Origin: Parasphingorhabdus litoris DSM 22379
Lineage (GTDB): Bacteria > Pseudomonadota > Alphaproteobacteria > Sphingomonadales > Sphingomonadaceae
Length of the DNA stretch: 64,000 nucleotides
Direction: 5' to 3'
Assembly: GCF_020906275.1 (NCBI RefSeq)
Contig: NZ_CP086727.1
Location: 3,341,001 to 3,405,000, forward strand
Under the pieces are notes generated by a model. The model saw only the letters and a list, made by a program, of their open reading frames with translations, ran no database searches and had not been told where the DNA came from. Positions 35,749 to 44,610 of the stretch are shown piece after piece. Numbering within the stretch: position 1 is the stretch's first letter; every line of letters starts with the position of its first letter. The translations under genes and the position numbers were made by a program.

Positions 35749-36546
35749 ATGAGCGACGTTGTTCTTTATGACAAACAAGACCGCGTGGTCACGATAACAT
35801 TGAACAAGCCAGAGACACGCAATGCGCTGTCGACCGACCTTTGCGAAGCGCTGGTCAATGCCGTGAAAACAGCCGATGCCGACAAGGGGGTTAGCTGCGT
35901 CGTGCTGGCTGCCAATGGCAAAAGCTTCTCCTCTGGCGGCAACTTGCACGAGATCAAGGCGATGACTGCCGAGCAGAATATGTCTCCGCTGCAAATTGAA
36001 GAATGGTACAAGACCGGTATCCAGCAAATTCCGCTGGCAATGGCCGAGATTTCGGTTCCAGTCATCGCGGCGGTCAATGGCCACGCGATTGGCGCGGGCA
36101 ATGACCTGACCACCATGTGCGACATAAGAATTGCGGGCGAAGATGCGATTTTCGCCGAAAGCTTTCTGCGTGTCGGGATCATCCCGGGTGACGGTGGTGC
36201 CTGGTTGCTGCCGCGCATCATTGGTCAGCCACGGGCCAACCAGATGCTGTTCACCGGTGAATTTATCGATGCGCACAAGGCTCTCGATTACGGCCTCGTT
36301 TCCGAAGTTGTGGCCAATGATGATTTGCTCAAGCGCGCCTATGAACTGGCCGACCAAGTGGTTGCCCTGCCCCCGCTGGCGATCCGCAAAACCAAGGAAC
36401 TGGTGCGCACGGCGCAGAGCGTGACGCTGAAAGAAAATCTCGATCAGGCGGCATTGTTCCAGGGCGTTTTGCAGCAGCTTGACGATCATCAGGAAGCGAT
36501 TGATGCGATCCTTGAGAAACGCAAACCAGTATTCAAGGGTCAATAA
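35749..36546 (+). CDS. Enoyl-CoA hydratase/isomerase family protein
   Basis: This 265-residue crotonase-family enzyme starts MSDVVLYDKQDRVVTITLNKPETRNALS. The oxyanion-hole motifs are SFSSGGNLHEIKAM and VPVIAAVNGHAIGAGNDLTTMCDIRIAGE, with a following SFLRVGIIPGDGGAWLLPR segment. A GGTGGGGAAATT ribosome site precedes it. It begins a rightward run (hydratase, alkylsulfatase, two acyl-CoA dehydrogenases) with short gaps. This is one of three such hydratases in the window, implying several consecutive or parallel beta-oxidation steps. Confidence 0.92.
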   Translation: MSDVVLYDKQDRVVTITLNKPETRNALSTDLCEALVNAVKTADADKGVSCVVLAANGKSFSSGGNLHEIKAMTAEQNMSPLQIEEWYKTGIQQIPLAMAEISVPVIAAVNGHAIGAGNDLTTMCDIRIAGEDAIFAESFLRVGIIPGDGGAWLLPRIIGQPRANQMLFTGEFIDAHKALDYGLVSEVVANDDLLKRAYELADQVVALPPLAIRKTKELVRTAQSVTLKENLDQAALFQGVLQQLDDHQEAIDAILEKRKPVFKGQ

Positions 36547-36555
36547 GAGAAAGCA

Positions 36556-38565
36556 GTGATCATGACGAAAGCGGGATATCTAACCACAGCCCTGCTGGCA
36601 GCAGCACCCTTGTTGATGGCCGCTGGCCAAGCACAAACCAATGCTTCGCCAGCCAGCGCCATAGCAGCCAACACACCGCCAGAGGGCGTCGCTACAGCCG
36701 CGACCAAGGCGGCCAACGCCAGAGTCGCCGCGCGCTTGCCGCTGGCAGACCAGACCGATTTCGACAATGCCAATCGCGGCTTTCTGGCGAAGATTGAAGA
36801 CGCTCAGATCCTGAACGAAGACGGTTCCGTCGCGTGGGAGGTCGGGCAATTTGATTTTGTCAAAGACGCGGCCCCCGATACCGTCAACCCGTCGCTCTGG
36901 CGGCAGGGCAAGCTCAACAGCATCCATGGATTGTTCAAGGTGCAGGAAGGCATCTATCAACTGCGCGGCTATGATCTGGCGCAAATGACCCTGATCGCGG
37001 GCAAATCCGGCTGGATCGTGGTTGATCCGCTGACGACTCCAGCGCCTGCCAAAGCGGCCTTGGCGCTCGCCAACAAAACGCTGGGCCAGCGTCCGGTTCA
37101 GGCGGTGATCTTCACCCATAGCCATGGCGACCATTTTGGCGGCGTCAGCGGTGTGGTCACGCCGCAAGAGCTGCAATATGGCAAGGTGCAGATCATCGCG
37201 CCGCATGGTTTCCTGCGCGAATCCATTGGCGAGAATGTCCTTGCCGGAACCACCATGAACCGCCGGGTGCAGTTTCAGTTCGGCACCAATTTACCCGCCG
37301 GACCAACCGGCCATGTCGGGACTGGTCTGGGGCAATATTTGTCCAAGGGCGATCTGTCCCTTTTGCCGCCGACCAAGACCATCAGCAAGGATGGCGAGAC
37401 CCTGAGCGTAGATGGCATCACCTTTGAGTTTATGGACGCCAGCGAAACCGAAGCGCCGGCAGAACTGGTCTTTTACCTGCCGGAGTTTAAAGCGCTGCAC
37501 AGCGCCGAAGTGGCGACGCGCAATTTCCATAATGTGCTGACACCGCGCGGCGCGCTGGTGCGGGATACGTTGAAATGGAGCAAGGTGATTGATGCCATGC
37601 TCGCCAAATATGGCGAGAAATCTGACGTGCTGCTCGCCAGTCATCACTGGCCGATCTGGGGTAGCGAAAATGTCGAGACTGCGCTCAAGAATCAGCGCGG
37701 CCTTTATCGCTATGTCCATGACCAGACTTTGCGGCAGGCCAATCAGGGCGCGACGATGCACGAAATCGCCGAGAATATCGGTGAGCCCGATTTTGCTGCA
37801 ACCGATTTTGGCGTGCGCGACTATTATGGCACGCTCAATCACAATAGTAAGGCTGTTTATCAGCGTTATTTCGGTTGGTGGGACGGGGTTCCGGCCCATT
37901 ATCATGAGCTACCACCCGTCGAAGCATCGCGAAAATATGTTGCGGCGATGGGCGGTGCGCCCAAAGCGCTGTCGGTTGGGGAACGCGCCTTTGCAAGCGG
38001 CGATTACCGCTGGGCCGCGACCGTTTTCAATCACATCGTCTTTGCCGACCCGGCCAATGAAGCGGCAACGAAATGGCTCGCGTCGACTTATGAGCAGCTC
38101 GGCTTTCAGGCCGAGGCCGGCACATGGCGCAACATCTATCTGTCGGGCGCCAAGGAACTGCGCGAAGGCAATGACAAAGGCGAAGCGATCGCGACCAATA
38201 GTGCAAGGGTGTTGAACAGTATTCCGGCGGTTGATCTGTTCGATGCCTTGGCCGCGCGTTTCAATCCGGCGCGGATGAGCAATGTCGGCGGTATCATCCA
38301 GTTTACCTTCCCCGATCGCGGCGAAGCCGTGAATGTCGATATTGGCAAAAGCGTGATGTTCCCGCGCGACGGAACCACCGATCGCTCGATTGCGCAAATC
38401 ACCATCAACCGCACGGATTTCACCCGGCTGTTGATGCGCGAAATCACGCCGCGAGATCTTATTGTATCGGGCGACATGCGGGTGCTAGGCAATGTCGGAT
38501 TGATGGCAGCAATGTTCGGCGCGCTCGACCCGGTGGATCCGCAGTTTAATATCGTAACACCCTGA
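36556..38565 (+). CDS. Linear alkylsulfatase-like metallo-beta-lactamase-fold hydrolase (SdsA1/YjcS type)
   Basis: This protein of about 669 residues has an N-terminal signal peptide (TTALLAAAPLLMAAGQAQ). The MBL-fold binuclear zinc motif is THSHGDHFGG, followed by a helical dimerisation domain (ANEAATKWLASTYEQLGFQAEAG) and a C-terminal SCP2-like domain (~560-669). The three-part layout matches secreted alkylsulfatases that release sulfate from long-chain alkyl sulfates such as SDS. The start may be GTG 36556 or ATG 36562. Lying between a hydratase and acyl-CoA dehydrogenases, it could feed the released alcohol to oxidation. Confidence 0.9.
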   Translation: MIMTKAGYLTTALLAAAPLLMAAGQAQTNASPASAIAANTPPEGVATAATKAANARVAARLPLADQTDFDNANRGFLAKIEDAQILNEDGSVAWEVGQFDFVKDAAPDTVNPSLWRQGKLNSIHGLFKVQEGIYQLRGYDLAQMTLIAGKSGWIVVDPLTTPAPAKAALALANKTLGQRPVQAVIFTHSHGDHFGGVSGVVTPQELQYGKVQIIAPHGFLRESIGENVLAGTTMNRRVQFQFGTNLPAGPTGHVGTGLGQYLSKGDLSLLPPTKTISKDGETLSVDGITFEFMDASETEAPAELVFYLPEFKALHSAEVATRNFHNVLTPRGALVRDTLKWSKVIDAMLAKYGEKSDVLLASHHWPIWGSENVETALKNQRGLYRYVHDQTLRQANQGATMHEIAENIGEPDFAATDFGVRDYYGTLNHNSKAVYQRYFGWWDGVPAHYHELPPVEASRKYVAAMGGAPKALSVGERAFASGDYRWAATVFNHIVFADPANEAATKWLASTYEQLGFQAEAGTWRNIYLSGAKELREGNDKGEAIATNSARVLNSIPAVDLFDALAARFNPARMSNVGGIIQFTFPDRGEAVNVDIGKSVMFPRDGTTDRSIAQITINRTDFTRLLMREITPRDLIVSGDMRVLGNVGLMAAMFGALDPVDPQFNIVTP

Positions 38566-38589
38566 TTATTAACCCAGAGGCATTTTTAG

Positions 38590-39744
38590 ATGCAGCGTTT
38601 CAATTTCCCTGTTGTCCAGCCTGATCCGGCCCTTGAAGAGCTTCGCGCCGAGCTGCAAGCGTTCCTGAAAGAAGAACGCGAGGCGGGCAACTTCCGCCCC
38701 GAACCGGAATGCTGGATGGCCTCTTCCGACCCCGAATTTTCCAAGAAAATGGGCAAGCGCGGCTGGATTGGTCTGACCTGGTCGAGCCAATATGGCGGTC
38801 ACGACAAGACCGCGCTGGAACGCTATATCGTGACCGAGGAAACCCTGCGTGCTGGCGCGCCAGTCGGCGCGCACTGGATTGCCGACCGGCAACATGCGCC
38901 GATGCTGATCGAACATGGGACCGAAGAACAGAAACTTGATATCCTTCCGCGGATCGCTGCCGGGGAATGTTATTTCGCCATCGGCCTTTCTGAACCCGGT
39001 GCCGGTTCCGACCTCGCCAATGTCAAAACCAAGGCGGAAAAAGTCGAAGGTGGCTGGAAAATCAATGGCCAGAAAATCTGGTCCTCGGGCGCGCATATCT
39101 CGCACTATATGGTCGCCATCTTGCGCACCTCGCCAGCCGATGGCCGCAACCGGCATGTTGGTCTTTCGCAGATCATGATCGATCTCAGCCTGCCCGGCGT
39201 AACCATCAAACCGATTACCGACCTGTCCGGCGATGCGCATTTTAACGAAGTGTATTTTGAAGACGTGATTGTGCCGGACGATTGCCTGCTCGGCGAAGAA
39301 GGCGGCGGCTGGAAGCAGGTGACCGGCGAGCTGGCGATGGAACGCTCTGGGCCGGAGCGGTTTTTGTCGAGCTACATCACCCTCGAAACGGCGCTCCATC
39401 AATTACAGGGCAAGCTGGGATCGGATTCTCAGGCGCGTCTCGGCAAGCTGATTGCCAATTTACGAACCTTGCGCGGCATGTCTTGGGGCATCGCCAACCT
39501 GCTCCATCAAGGGGTATCGCCAGAAACCGAGGCTGCCTTGGTCAAGGATCTTGGCAACCGATTGGAGAATGACCTGACCCTGCAAGTGCGGGCCTTGCTC
39601 AACGATCTGCCAGAAGACGAGTGGAGCGATGAAATGCGGCGTATCCTCAATATCGGCATATTGCGGTCCCCGCCGAACACGTTGCGCGGTGGTACGACCG
39701 AAGTCATGCGCGGCATTACCGCGCGGCAATTGGGCCTGAGATAA
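38590..39744 (+). CDS. Acyl-CoA dehydrogenase (larger subunit of a pair)
   Basis: This 384-residue FAD-dependent dehydrogenase has the FAD/substrate strands ECYFAIGLSEPGAGSDLANVKTKAE, then GWKINGQKIWSSGAHISHYMV, and the C-terminal TLRGGTTEVMRGITARQLG. The position of the MCAD-type catalytic Glu (YEGTSQ) is Gly here, as in other acyl-CoA dehydrogenase subgroups that use a Glu elsewhere. It is followed after 11 bp by a shorter homologue. Such adjacent unequal pairs are known to form alpha2-beta2 enzymes in steroid side-chain degradation; that is inferred here. Confidence 0.92.
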   Translation: MQRFNFPVVQPDPALEELRAELQAFLKEEREAGNFRPEPECWMASSDPEFSKKMGKRGWIGLTWSSQYGGHDKTALERYIVTEETLRAGAPVGAHWIADRQHAPMLIEHGTEEQKLDILPRIAAGECYFAIGLSEPGAGSDLANVKTKAEKVEGGWKINGQKIWSSGAHISHYMVAILRTSPADGRNRHVGLSQIMIDLSLPGVTIKPITDLSGDAHFNEVYFEDVIVPDDCLLGEEGGGWKQVTGELAMERSGPERFLSSYITLETALHQLQGKLGSDSQARLGKLIANLRTLRGMSWGIANLLHQGVSPETEAALVKDLGNRLENDLTLQVRALLNDLPEDEWSDEMRRILNIGILRSPPNTLRGGTTEVMRGITARQLGLR

Positions 39745-39755
39745 GGGTAGCGCTG

Positions 39756-40781
39756 ATGATCAATACAGAAGGCATGGTCGCTGAAACCGCAGCGAAAATT
39801 TACACCGACCTGTGCGGGCGCGAAGTGCCGCATGAAGCCGAGGCTGGCCAATACCCACAAGCCCTATGGGACGCGCTCGCGGAAAACGGTTTGCCGCTCG
39901 CTTGGGTGAGCGAAGAAAATGGCGGCTTTGGTGCCGACTATGATGAGGTTTTCGGCGCCATCTGGGTGTCCGCTGAGGCAGCCTCGCCGGTGCCCTTTGC
40001 AGAGACATTGATCGGCAACTGGTTACTTGATCGGGCCGGTATCGCTATTCCGGATGGCGCTTCCACGTTCGCGCTTCTCGAAGGCAATACTGCCAGCGTC
40101 CCGTTCGCAGGCACAGCCGATCATGTGGCCGTCTATGATGCCGGCAAGAACGCCATTGCCCTCTATAAAACTGCCGACGCATCGGCGGCTGATGGGCAAG
40201 CCTTGTCACCCGATAGCGATACGCGCCTCGACTTTTCTACCGCAACACCCGTTGCGAGCGCAGCAACCAACCTGTCCCGGCGCGCCGTCGAGGCGTTGAT
40301 CCTCACTGTCCGTGCGGTGCAAATGGCGTCGGCTATCGAAGCCGCGCTCAACCTCTCCATCGCCTATGTCTCCGATCGCGAACAATTCGGACGACCGTTG
40401 TCGAAATTTCAGGCAATCCAGCATCAACTCGCTATCGGTGCATCGGAAAGCGCCGCCGCGACCATGGCCGCGACACAGGCCGCCAGCGCGCTGGCCCGCC
40501 ACGCCGATGATCCGGAAAAGGCATGGCATGAAGCGGTTGTTGCCAAGGTCCAGATCGGTCACAGCGTCGAAGCCGTCACCGTGCCGTTTCATCAAGTGCA
40601 CGGCGCTATGGGCTATACGCAGGAATATGATCTGCATCATTATACCCGCCGCCTATGGGCCTGGCGTGACACGCTGGGTAATGAGCATCGCTGGTCCAAA
40701 TTGCTCGGCGCAGAGCTTGCCGTAACGTCACCGGACCAGATTTGGAAAGGCGTGACAACCGGCGCCTGGATTGCTAGTTAA
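39756..40781 (+). CDS. Acyl-CoA dehydrogenase (shorter partner subunit)
   Basis: This 341-residue acyl-CoA dehydrogenase homologue has a reduced middle domain: the usual SEPxAGSD strand is replaced by a degenerate segment (DASAADGQALSPDSDTRL). The C-terminal helical domain is good, with REQFGRPLSKFQAIQHQLA and VHGAMGYTQEYDLHHYTRRLWAW. These are features of beta-type partners in heteromeric dehydrogenases. It is coupled to the 38590 gene, so the two probably act as one enzyme. Copy 3 of the operator-like motif overlaps its last codons. Confidence 0.88.
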   Translation: MINTEGMVAETAAKIYTDLCGREVPHEAEAGQYPQALWDALAENGLPLAWVSEENGGFGADYDEVFGAIWVSAEAASPVPFAETLIGNWLLDRAGIAIPDGASTFALLEGNTASVPFAGTADHVAVYDAGKNAIALYKTADASAADGQALSPDSDTRLDFSTATPVASAATNLSRRAVEALILTVRAVQMASAIEAALNLSIAYVSDREQFGRPLSKFQAIQHQLAIGASESAAATMAATQAASALARHADDPEKAWHEAVVAKVQIGHSVEAVTVPFHQVHGAMGYTQEYDLHHYTRRLWAWRDTLGNEHRWSKLLGAELAVTSPDQIWKGVTTGAWIAS

Positions 40782-40793
40782 CTGCTCGATTAA
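40778..40793. promoter_or_regulatory. Shared operator-like site, copy 3 (nitronate monooxygenase)
   Basis: TTAACTGCTCGATTAA lies at the end of the preceding dehydrogenase gene and 61 bp upstream of the nitronate monooxygenase-like gene. It matches the TTAAyTGnnyGATTAA consensus. Its distance to the next start is close to that of copy 2. Confidence 0.6.
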
Positions 40794-40854
40794 ACCGATT
40801 CTCGAGATAGCCCGCACTGTCTCCAACTACTCCAACGCAAGAGGACCAAATCCC

Positions 40855-41832
40855 ATGAAAACACGCATCACAGAGCTTTTCGGCATCGAACATCCGATCA
40901 TTCAGGGCGGGATGCACTATGTGGGATTTGCCGAACTGGCAGCAGCCGTTTCGGAAGCGGGCGGCCTCGGCATCATCACCGGCCTGACCCAGAAGACCCC
41001 GGAAGATCTCGACAAGGAAATCAAGAAAGCCAAAGCGCTGACCGACAAGCCTATTGGCGTGAATCTCACCTTCCTGCCAATCGTCAACACGCCTGATTAT
41101 CCTGGCTATATCAAGGCAATTATCGACAATGACATTAAAGCGGTGGAAACTGCGGGTAACAATCCTGTGCAATATCTCCCCGCTCTCAAAGAAGCCGGTG
41201 TGAAGATCATCCACAAATGCACCGCCGTGCGCCATGCCTTGAAAGCGCAGAGCATTGGCTGTGACGCCGTTTCGGTCGACGGCTTTGAATGCGGCGGTCA
41301 TCCCGGTGAGGATGATATCCCGAACATGATCCTGTTGCCGCGCGCAGCAGATGAACTCGACATTCCATTCGTCAGCTCCGGCGGACAGGCCGATGCGCGT
41401 TCATTGGTCGCATCGCTTGCCATGGGCGCGGAAGGCATGAACATGGGAACACGCTTCATCGCCACGAAAGAAGCACCCGTGCATCAAAATGTGAAAGACG
41501 CAATCGTCGCCGCCAGCGAACTCGACACCCGCCTCGTCATGCGTCCGCTGCGCAATACCGAGCGTGTGCTGAACAACGCAGCGGTTGAGCGGCTGCTCGA
41601 GATTGAAAAGGAAAAAGGCGGCGATCTGCAATTTACCGATATTATCGAGCAGGTTGCAGGTGTCTATCCGCAGATCATGATGGAAGGCACGATGGATGCA
41701 GGCGCCTGGAGCTGCGGTATGGTTGCTGGCCTGATCAATGACATTCCAACCTGTAAGGAATTGATCGACGGCATCATGAGTGAAGCGGATGAAATTATTC
41801 GCGGGCGGCTGGAAGGCTTTTTAGCCGCCTGA
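40855..41832 (+). CDS. Nitronate monooxygenase / NPD-family flavoprotein
   Basis: This 325-residue FMN-binding TIM-barrel protein starts MKTRITELFGIEHPIIQGGMHYVG. The flavin-binding family motifs are GGLGIITG, GCDAVSVDGFECGGHPGEDD and PFVSSGGQADARSLVASLAMGAEGMNMGTRF. The ATG at 40855 is chosen; the frame opening at 40771 overlaps the preceding gene. Members of this family also occur in steroid-catabolic clusters (for example IpdC in mycobacteria), where the reaction is not nitronate oxidation, so the family name should not be taken as substrate. Confidence 0.9.
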   Translation: MKTRITELFGIEHPIIQGGMHYVGFAELAAAVSEAGGLGIITGLTQKTPEDLDKEIKKAKALTDKPIGVNLTFLPIVNTPDYPGYIKAIIDNDIKAVETAGNNPVQYLPALKEAGVKIIHKCTAVRHALKAQSIGCDAVSVDGFECGGHPGEDDIPNMILLPRAADELDIPFVSSGGQADARSLVASLAMGAEGMNMGTRFIATKEAPVHQNVKDAIVAASELDTRLVMRPLRNTERVLNNAAVERLLEIEKEKGGDLQFTDIIEQVAGVYPQIMMEGTMDAGAWSCGMVAGLINDIPTCKELIDGIMSEADEIIRGRLEGFLAA

Positions 41833-41833
41833 T

Positions 41834-42091
41834 GTGATCACGCTCAAAGAAAGATGGAATGGGAATCAAGATCCAATCTGGGATTTGTGGCCATTACATG
41901 AACAGAATGCTTATTGTCGAATGATGCGCTATCTGCATGGTGGCGCATCGCTTCAATTTGTCACTAAGTACATCAGTAAGCAGAGAAGCACTTTTCGTTC
42001 TTTTCGTCACTTGGGTATCAAGGCTCCCCCTGTGAATTATTCGGAACGCCGAATTGGTAGGACGTTTTTGAGAAAAGATGTTGCAAAATAA
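41834..42091 (+). CDS. Hypothetical 85-residue protein
   Basis: This is an 85-codon frame with a GTG start overlapping the TGA of the preceding gene by one base. It contains WDLWPLHEQNAYCRMMRYLHGGASLQFVTKYISKQRSTFRSFRHLGIKAP (in parts), which looks like a small helix-turn-helix (GASLQFVTKYISKQRSTF), and a basic tail. It is more AT-rich than its neighbours. I do not recognise the family. It may be a small DNA-binding protein or a fragment of an acquired gene. Confidence 0.4.
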   Translation: MITLKERWNGNQDPIWDLWPLHEQNAYCRMMRYLHGGASLQFVTKYISKQRSTFRSFRHLGIKAPPVNYSERRIGRTFLRKDVAK

Positions 42092-42093
42092 AA

Positions 42094-42891
42094 ATGGATG
42101 AACGCATGCCCCCTTACCAAACGCTCAGCCGCTCTATCGCAGGCAAGAAAGCGATCATAACCGGCGCGGCCAGCGGCATGGGCCGGGCCACAGCGCATCT
42201 GTTTGCTTCGGAAGGCGCGCAGGTTGCGGTGACCGATCTTGATCAGAGTGCGTGCGATGCCGTTGTCGAGGAAATTGCAGCAGCCGGATATGACGGCTCT
42301 GCAGAAGCCTGGTCGCTCGACGTCAGCAATCCTGACATTATCAAGGCGGTTGTCGCCGATATTGCCCAAGCATTTGGCGGTATCGATATTCTCGTCAACA
42401 ATGCTGGCTTCGCAATTCCTGCGGATGTTGCCGAGGAAAGCTATGAAGACAGCTGGGAGCCGACCCTTGCCGTGATGCTGGCGGCCCACCAGCGGATGAT
42501 CCGCGCCGCTCTGCCTCATTTGAGAGAGGCCGAGCATCCCCGGATAGTCAATATCGCATCAACCGAAGGCCTGGGCGCATCGCCGGGCAACAGTCCTTAT
42601 GTTGCGGCCAAACATGGTGTGATTGGTCTGACGAAAGGCCTGGCGGTTGATCTCGGCCGCGAAGGCATCACCGTCAATTGCATCTGCCCCGGACCGATCC
42701 GCACGGGCATTACCGATGCGATTTCGGAGGAGCATAAAACTATCTACGCGAAACGGCGTGTAGCGCTGCGCCGCTATGCCATCCCCGAAGAGGTCGCGCA
42801 CATGACCCTGTCCTGCGTGCTGCCGGCAGCCAGTTTCCTCACCGGTGCGATCATTCCGGTCGATGGCGGGCTTACGATCAAGAACGCGTAG
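42094..42891 (+). CDS. SDR-family oxidoreductase
   Basis: This 265-residue short-chain dehydrogenase has TGAASGMGRATAHLFASEG, acidic VTDLDQS (NAD preference), VNNAGFAIP, and the catalytic YVAAK with upstream Ser in VNIASTEGLG. The C-terminal PVDGGLTI is typical of classical SDRs. The start may be 42094 or the ATG at 42106. It is the last gene of the rightward run after the nitronate monooxygenase-like gene and a hypothetical ORF; a role in oxidising a hydroxyl intermediate is plausible. Confidence 0.9.
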   Translation: MDERMPPYQTLSRSIAGKKAIITGAASGMGRATAHLFASEGAQVAVTDLDQSACDAVVEEIAAAGYDGSAEAWSLDVSNPDIIKAVVADIAQAFGGIDILVNNAGFAIPADVAEESYEDSWEPTLAVMLAAHQRMIRAALPHLREAEHPRIVNIASTEGLGASPGNSPYVAAKHGVIGLTKGLAVDLGREGITVNCICPGPIRTGITDAISEEHKTIYAKRRVALRRYAIPEEVAHMTLSCVLPAASFLTGAIIPVDGGLTIKNA

Positions 42892-42906
42892 GGTGTTCAG
42901 AATGAC

Positions 42907-43581
42907 TCATTCGCCATATTCATCATGGCGCCTGTCCCAAAACATCTCTCCCTTGGGCCAGCCTTCCGGTGTTTCTTCCCAAGGTTCCTGGCGACCATAA
43001 GGCGTCAGATCAAGCCAGGTCCAGTGACTGCCGAGATGTTCGACGCCGCGCTGGTCGGTATAATAGGTGCGGTAAACATCATCACCATCGCGCAGAAACA
43101 CGCTAGCGACGTGGTTTTCACCCTCGTCATTGGTGGCGTTAAAGTCGTAGTTAAAGTCGCTACCGAATGAAGACACCCATGGCAGGCCCCATCCCATGCG
43201 CTTTCTATAGGCCAATAGCTTCTCCAAAGGCGCGCGTGACACCAGGACAAGGGACGTATCTCGCGCATTTAAGTGAGCCGGATGAGACATGGCATCGGTC
43301 ACCCATGAACAGCCCGGGCATCCTGCATCGGCATCGGGGCCAAACATGAAATGATAGACGATAAGCTGTTTTCGACCCTCAAACAGATCGAACAAAGACT
43401 GAGTCCCACTTTCTCCCTGAAACGCATATTCCTTTTCAATTTTGACCATCGGTAATTGGCGGCGCATCGCATTGAGCGCATCATGGGCGCGCGTCAGTTC
43501 CTTTTCCTTGATACGCAGGCTGTCAATGTGAGCCTGCCATTCCGCTGGCGTCACGATTTCTGGTAGTGCCGTTTCCGTCAT
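42907..43581 (-). CDS. DUF899 thioredoxin-fold protein
   Basis: This 224-residue protein has the DUF899 N-terminal helix (IVTPAEWQAHIDSLRIKEKELTRAHDALNAMRRQLP in parts) and then a thioredoxin-like region YHFMFGPDADAGCPGCSWVTDAM with a CPGC pair, and the C-terminal HWTWLDLTPYGRQEPWEETPEGWPKG typical of the family. The ATG at 43581 follows a GAGGGACC ribosome site. It is the last gene of a leftward series starting at 49293. The function of DUF899 is unknown; a redox role is suggested by the fold only. Confidence 0.88.
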   Translation of the reverse strand: MTETALPEIVTPAEWQAHIDSLRIKEKELTRAHDALNAMRRQLPMVKIEKEYAFQGESGTQSLFDLFEGRKQLIVYHFMFGPDADAGCPGCSWVTDAMSHPAHLNARDTSLVLVSRAPLEKLLAYRKRMGWGLPWVSSFGSDFNYDFNATNDEGENHVASVFLRDGDDVYRTYYTDQRGVEHLGSHWTWLDLTPYGRQEPWEETPEGWPKGEMFWDRRHDEYGE

Positions 43582-43644
43582 TGGTCCCTCCTCGCGGCAC
43601 AACCAATATCATAGCCTAGTTAACGAGGCGAATCTGCATCGCGC

Positions 43645-44592
43645 TCAATCCGTCCGGACGTTTTTCTGCGCATCGATATTCGCTTTGAGCTCAAACACAT
43701 CCGGCCGCGCGTAGTGGCCAGCAACATCCATATCGAACTTGCCCCGCGTCCGATCGTCCAGATCAATCTCAGCGGTCAGTACAGTCTCTTCACCGAAAAC
43801 CGGGCCAGCGAGCACCTCTCCTGACGGCGCAATGATACAGCTTCCGCCGTTGATCAGCACCGTAGCAGAATCATTACCTTGAACCGCGTCAAACTGGTCT
43901 TTGTCCAAACCAATCATCCCTCGCTCCAGATATTGGCAGGCTGAGAGCACAAAGGCACGGCTTTCGAGAGCAATAGTCTGCATCGTTGGCAACCAGACAG
44001 GGCGGTCATCCACGGTCGAAACACAATAGAAATCGGGCTGCGCATCATAATAATAGCTGCGCAATAGCGGCATGTAATTTTCCCAGCAGATCGCGCTGAC
44101 GAGCCGTCCAGCACTGCTGTCCATCACCGGTAAATCGCTGCCGTCACCCTGCCCCCAAATCAGCCGCTCCATGGCGGTGGGAAGCAGCTTGCGGTGCACG
44201 CCGAGCAAAGATCCATCCCGCTCAAAACTGAAAGTCGAACAATAAAGTGTGGCACCTTTTCGTTCGATGGCACCCACAACCACTGCCAAATCATTGGCGG
44301 CGACGGCCTCGCTTAGCGCGTCAAATTCAGGAGAGCCAAGCTCTATTGCATTATCGGAATAGAGCCGGAACAATTCCCGCCCGGCATCATCGCGCGATCC
44401 CACGCGTACGCCAAAGTCTACCCCTTTGGGATAACCGCCGACAAAGGCTTCGGGAAATACGGCAAAGTCAGTTTTCGCCGCCTTAGCCTCCGACAAGAGG
44501 TCGGCAAATTTGCTCAGGGTTTTTGGCGTATCGAAAGGATCAGATCCAGCCTGGACCACCGAAACGATGCGTGTTCTGGAGTTGCTACTCAC
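43645..44592 (-). CDS. Nitrilase-superfamily carbon-nitrogen hydrolase
   Basis: This 315-residue protein has the Glu-Lys-Cys triad region: Glu in FAVFPEAFVGGYPKG, Lys in VHRKLLPTAMERLIWGQGDG, and Cys in SAICWENYMPLLR. The CWEN context and the GQGDGS segment are those of true nitrilases (branch 1) rather than amidases. It would convert a nitrile to acid plus ammonia. It starts 18 bp after the alpha/beta hydrolase gene in the same leftward series. The natural nitrile is unknown. Confidence 0.9.
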   Translation of the reverse strand: MSSNSRTRIVSVVQAGSDPFDTPKTLSKFADLLSEAKAAKTDFAVFPEAFVGGYPKGVDFGVRVGSRDDAGRELFRLYSDNAIELGSPEFDALSEAVAANDLAVVVGAIERKGATLYCSTFSFERDGSLLGVHRKLLPTAMERLIWGQGDGSDLPVMDSSAGRLVSAICWENYMPLLRSYYYDAQPDFYCVSTVDDRPVWLPTMQTIALESRAFVLSACQYLERGMIGLDKDQFDAVQGNDSATVLINGGSCIIAPSGEVLAGPVFGEETVLTAEIDLDDRTRGKFDMDVAGHYARPDVFELKANIDAQKNVRTD

Positions 44593-44610
44593 GAATTGAC
44601 CTCTTCTGGT

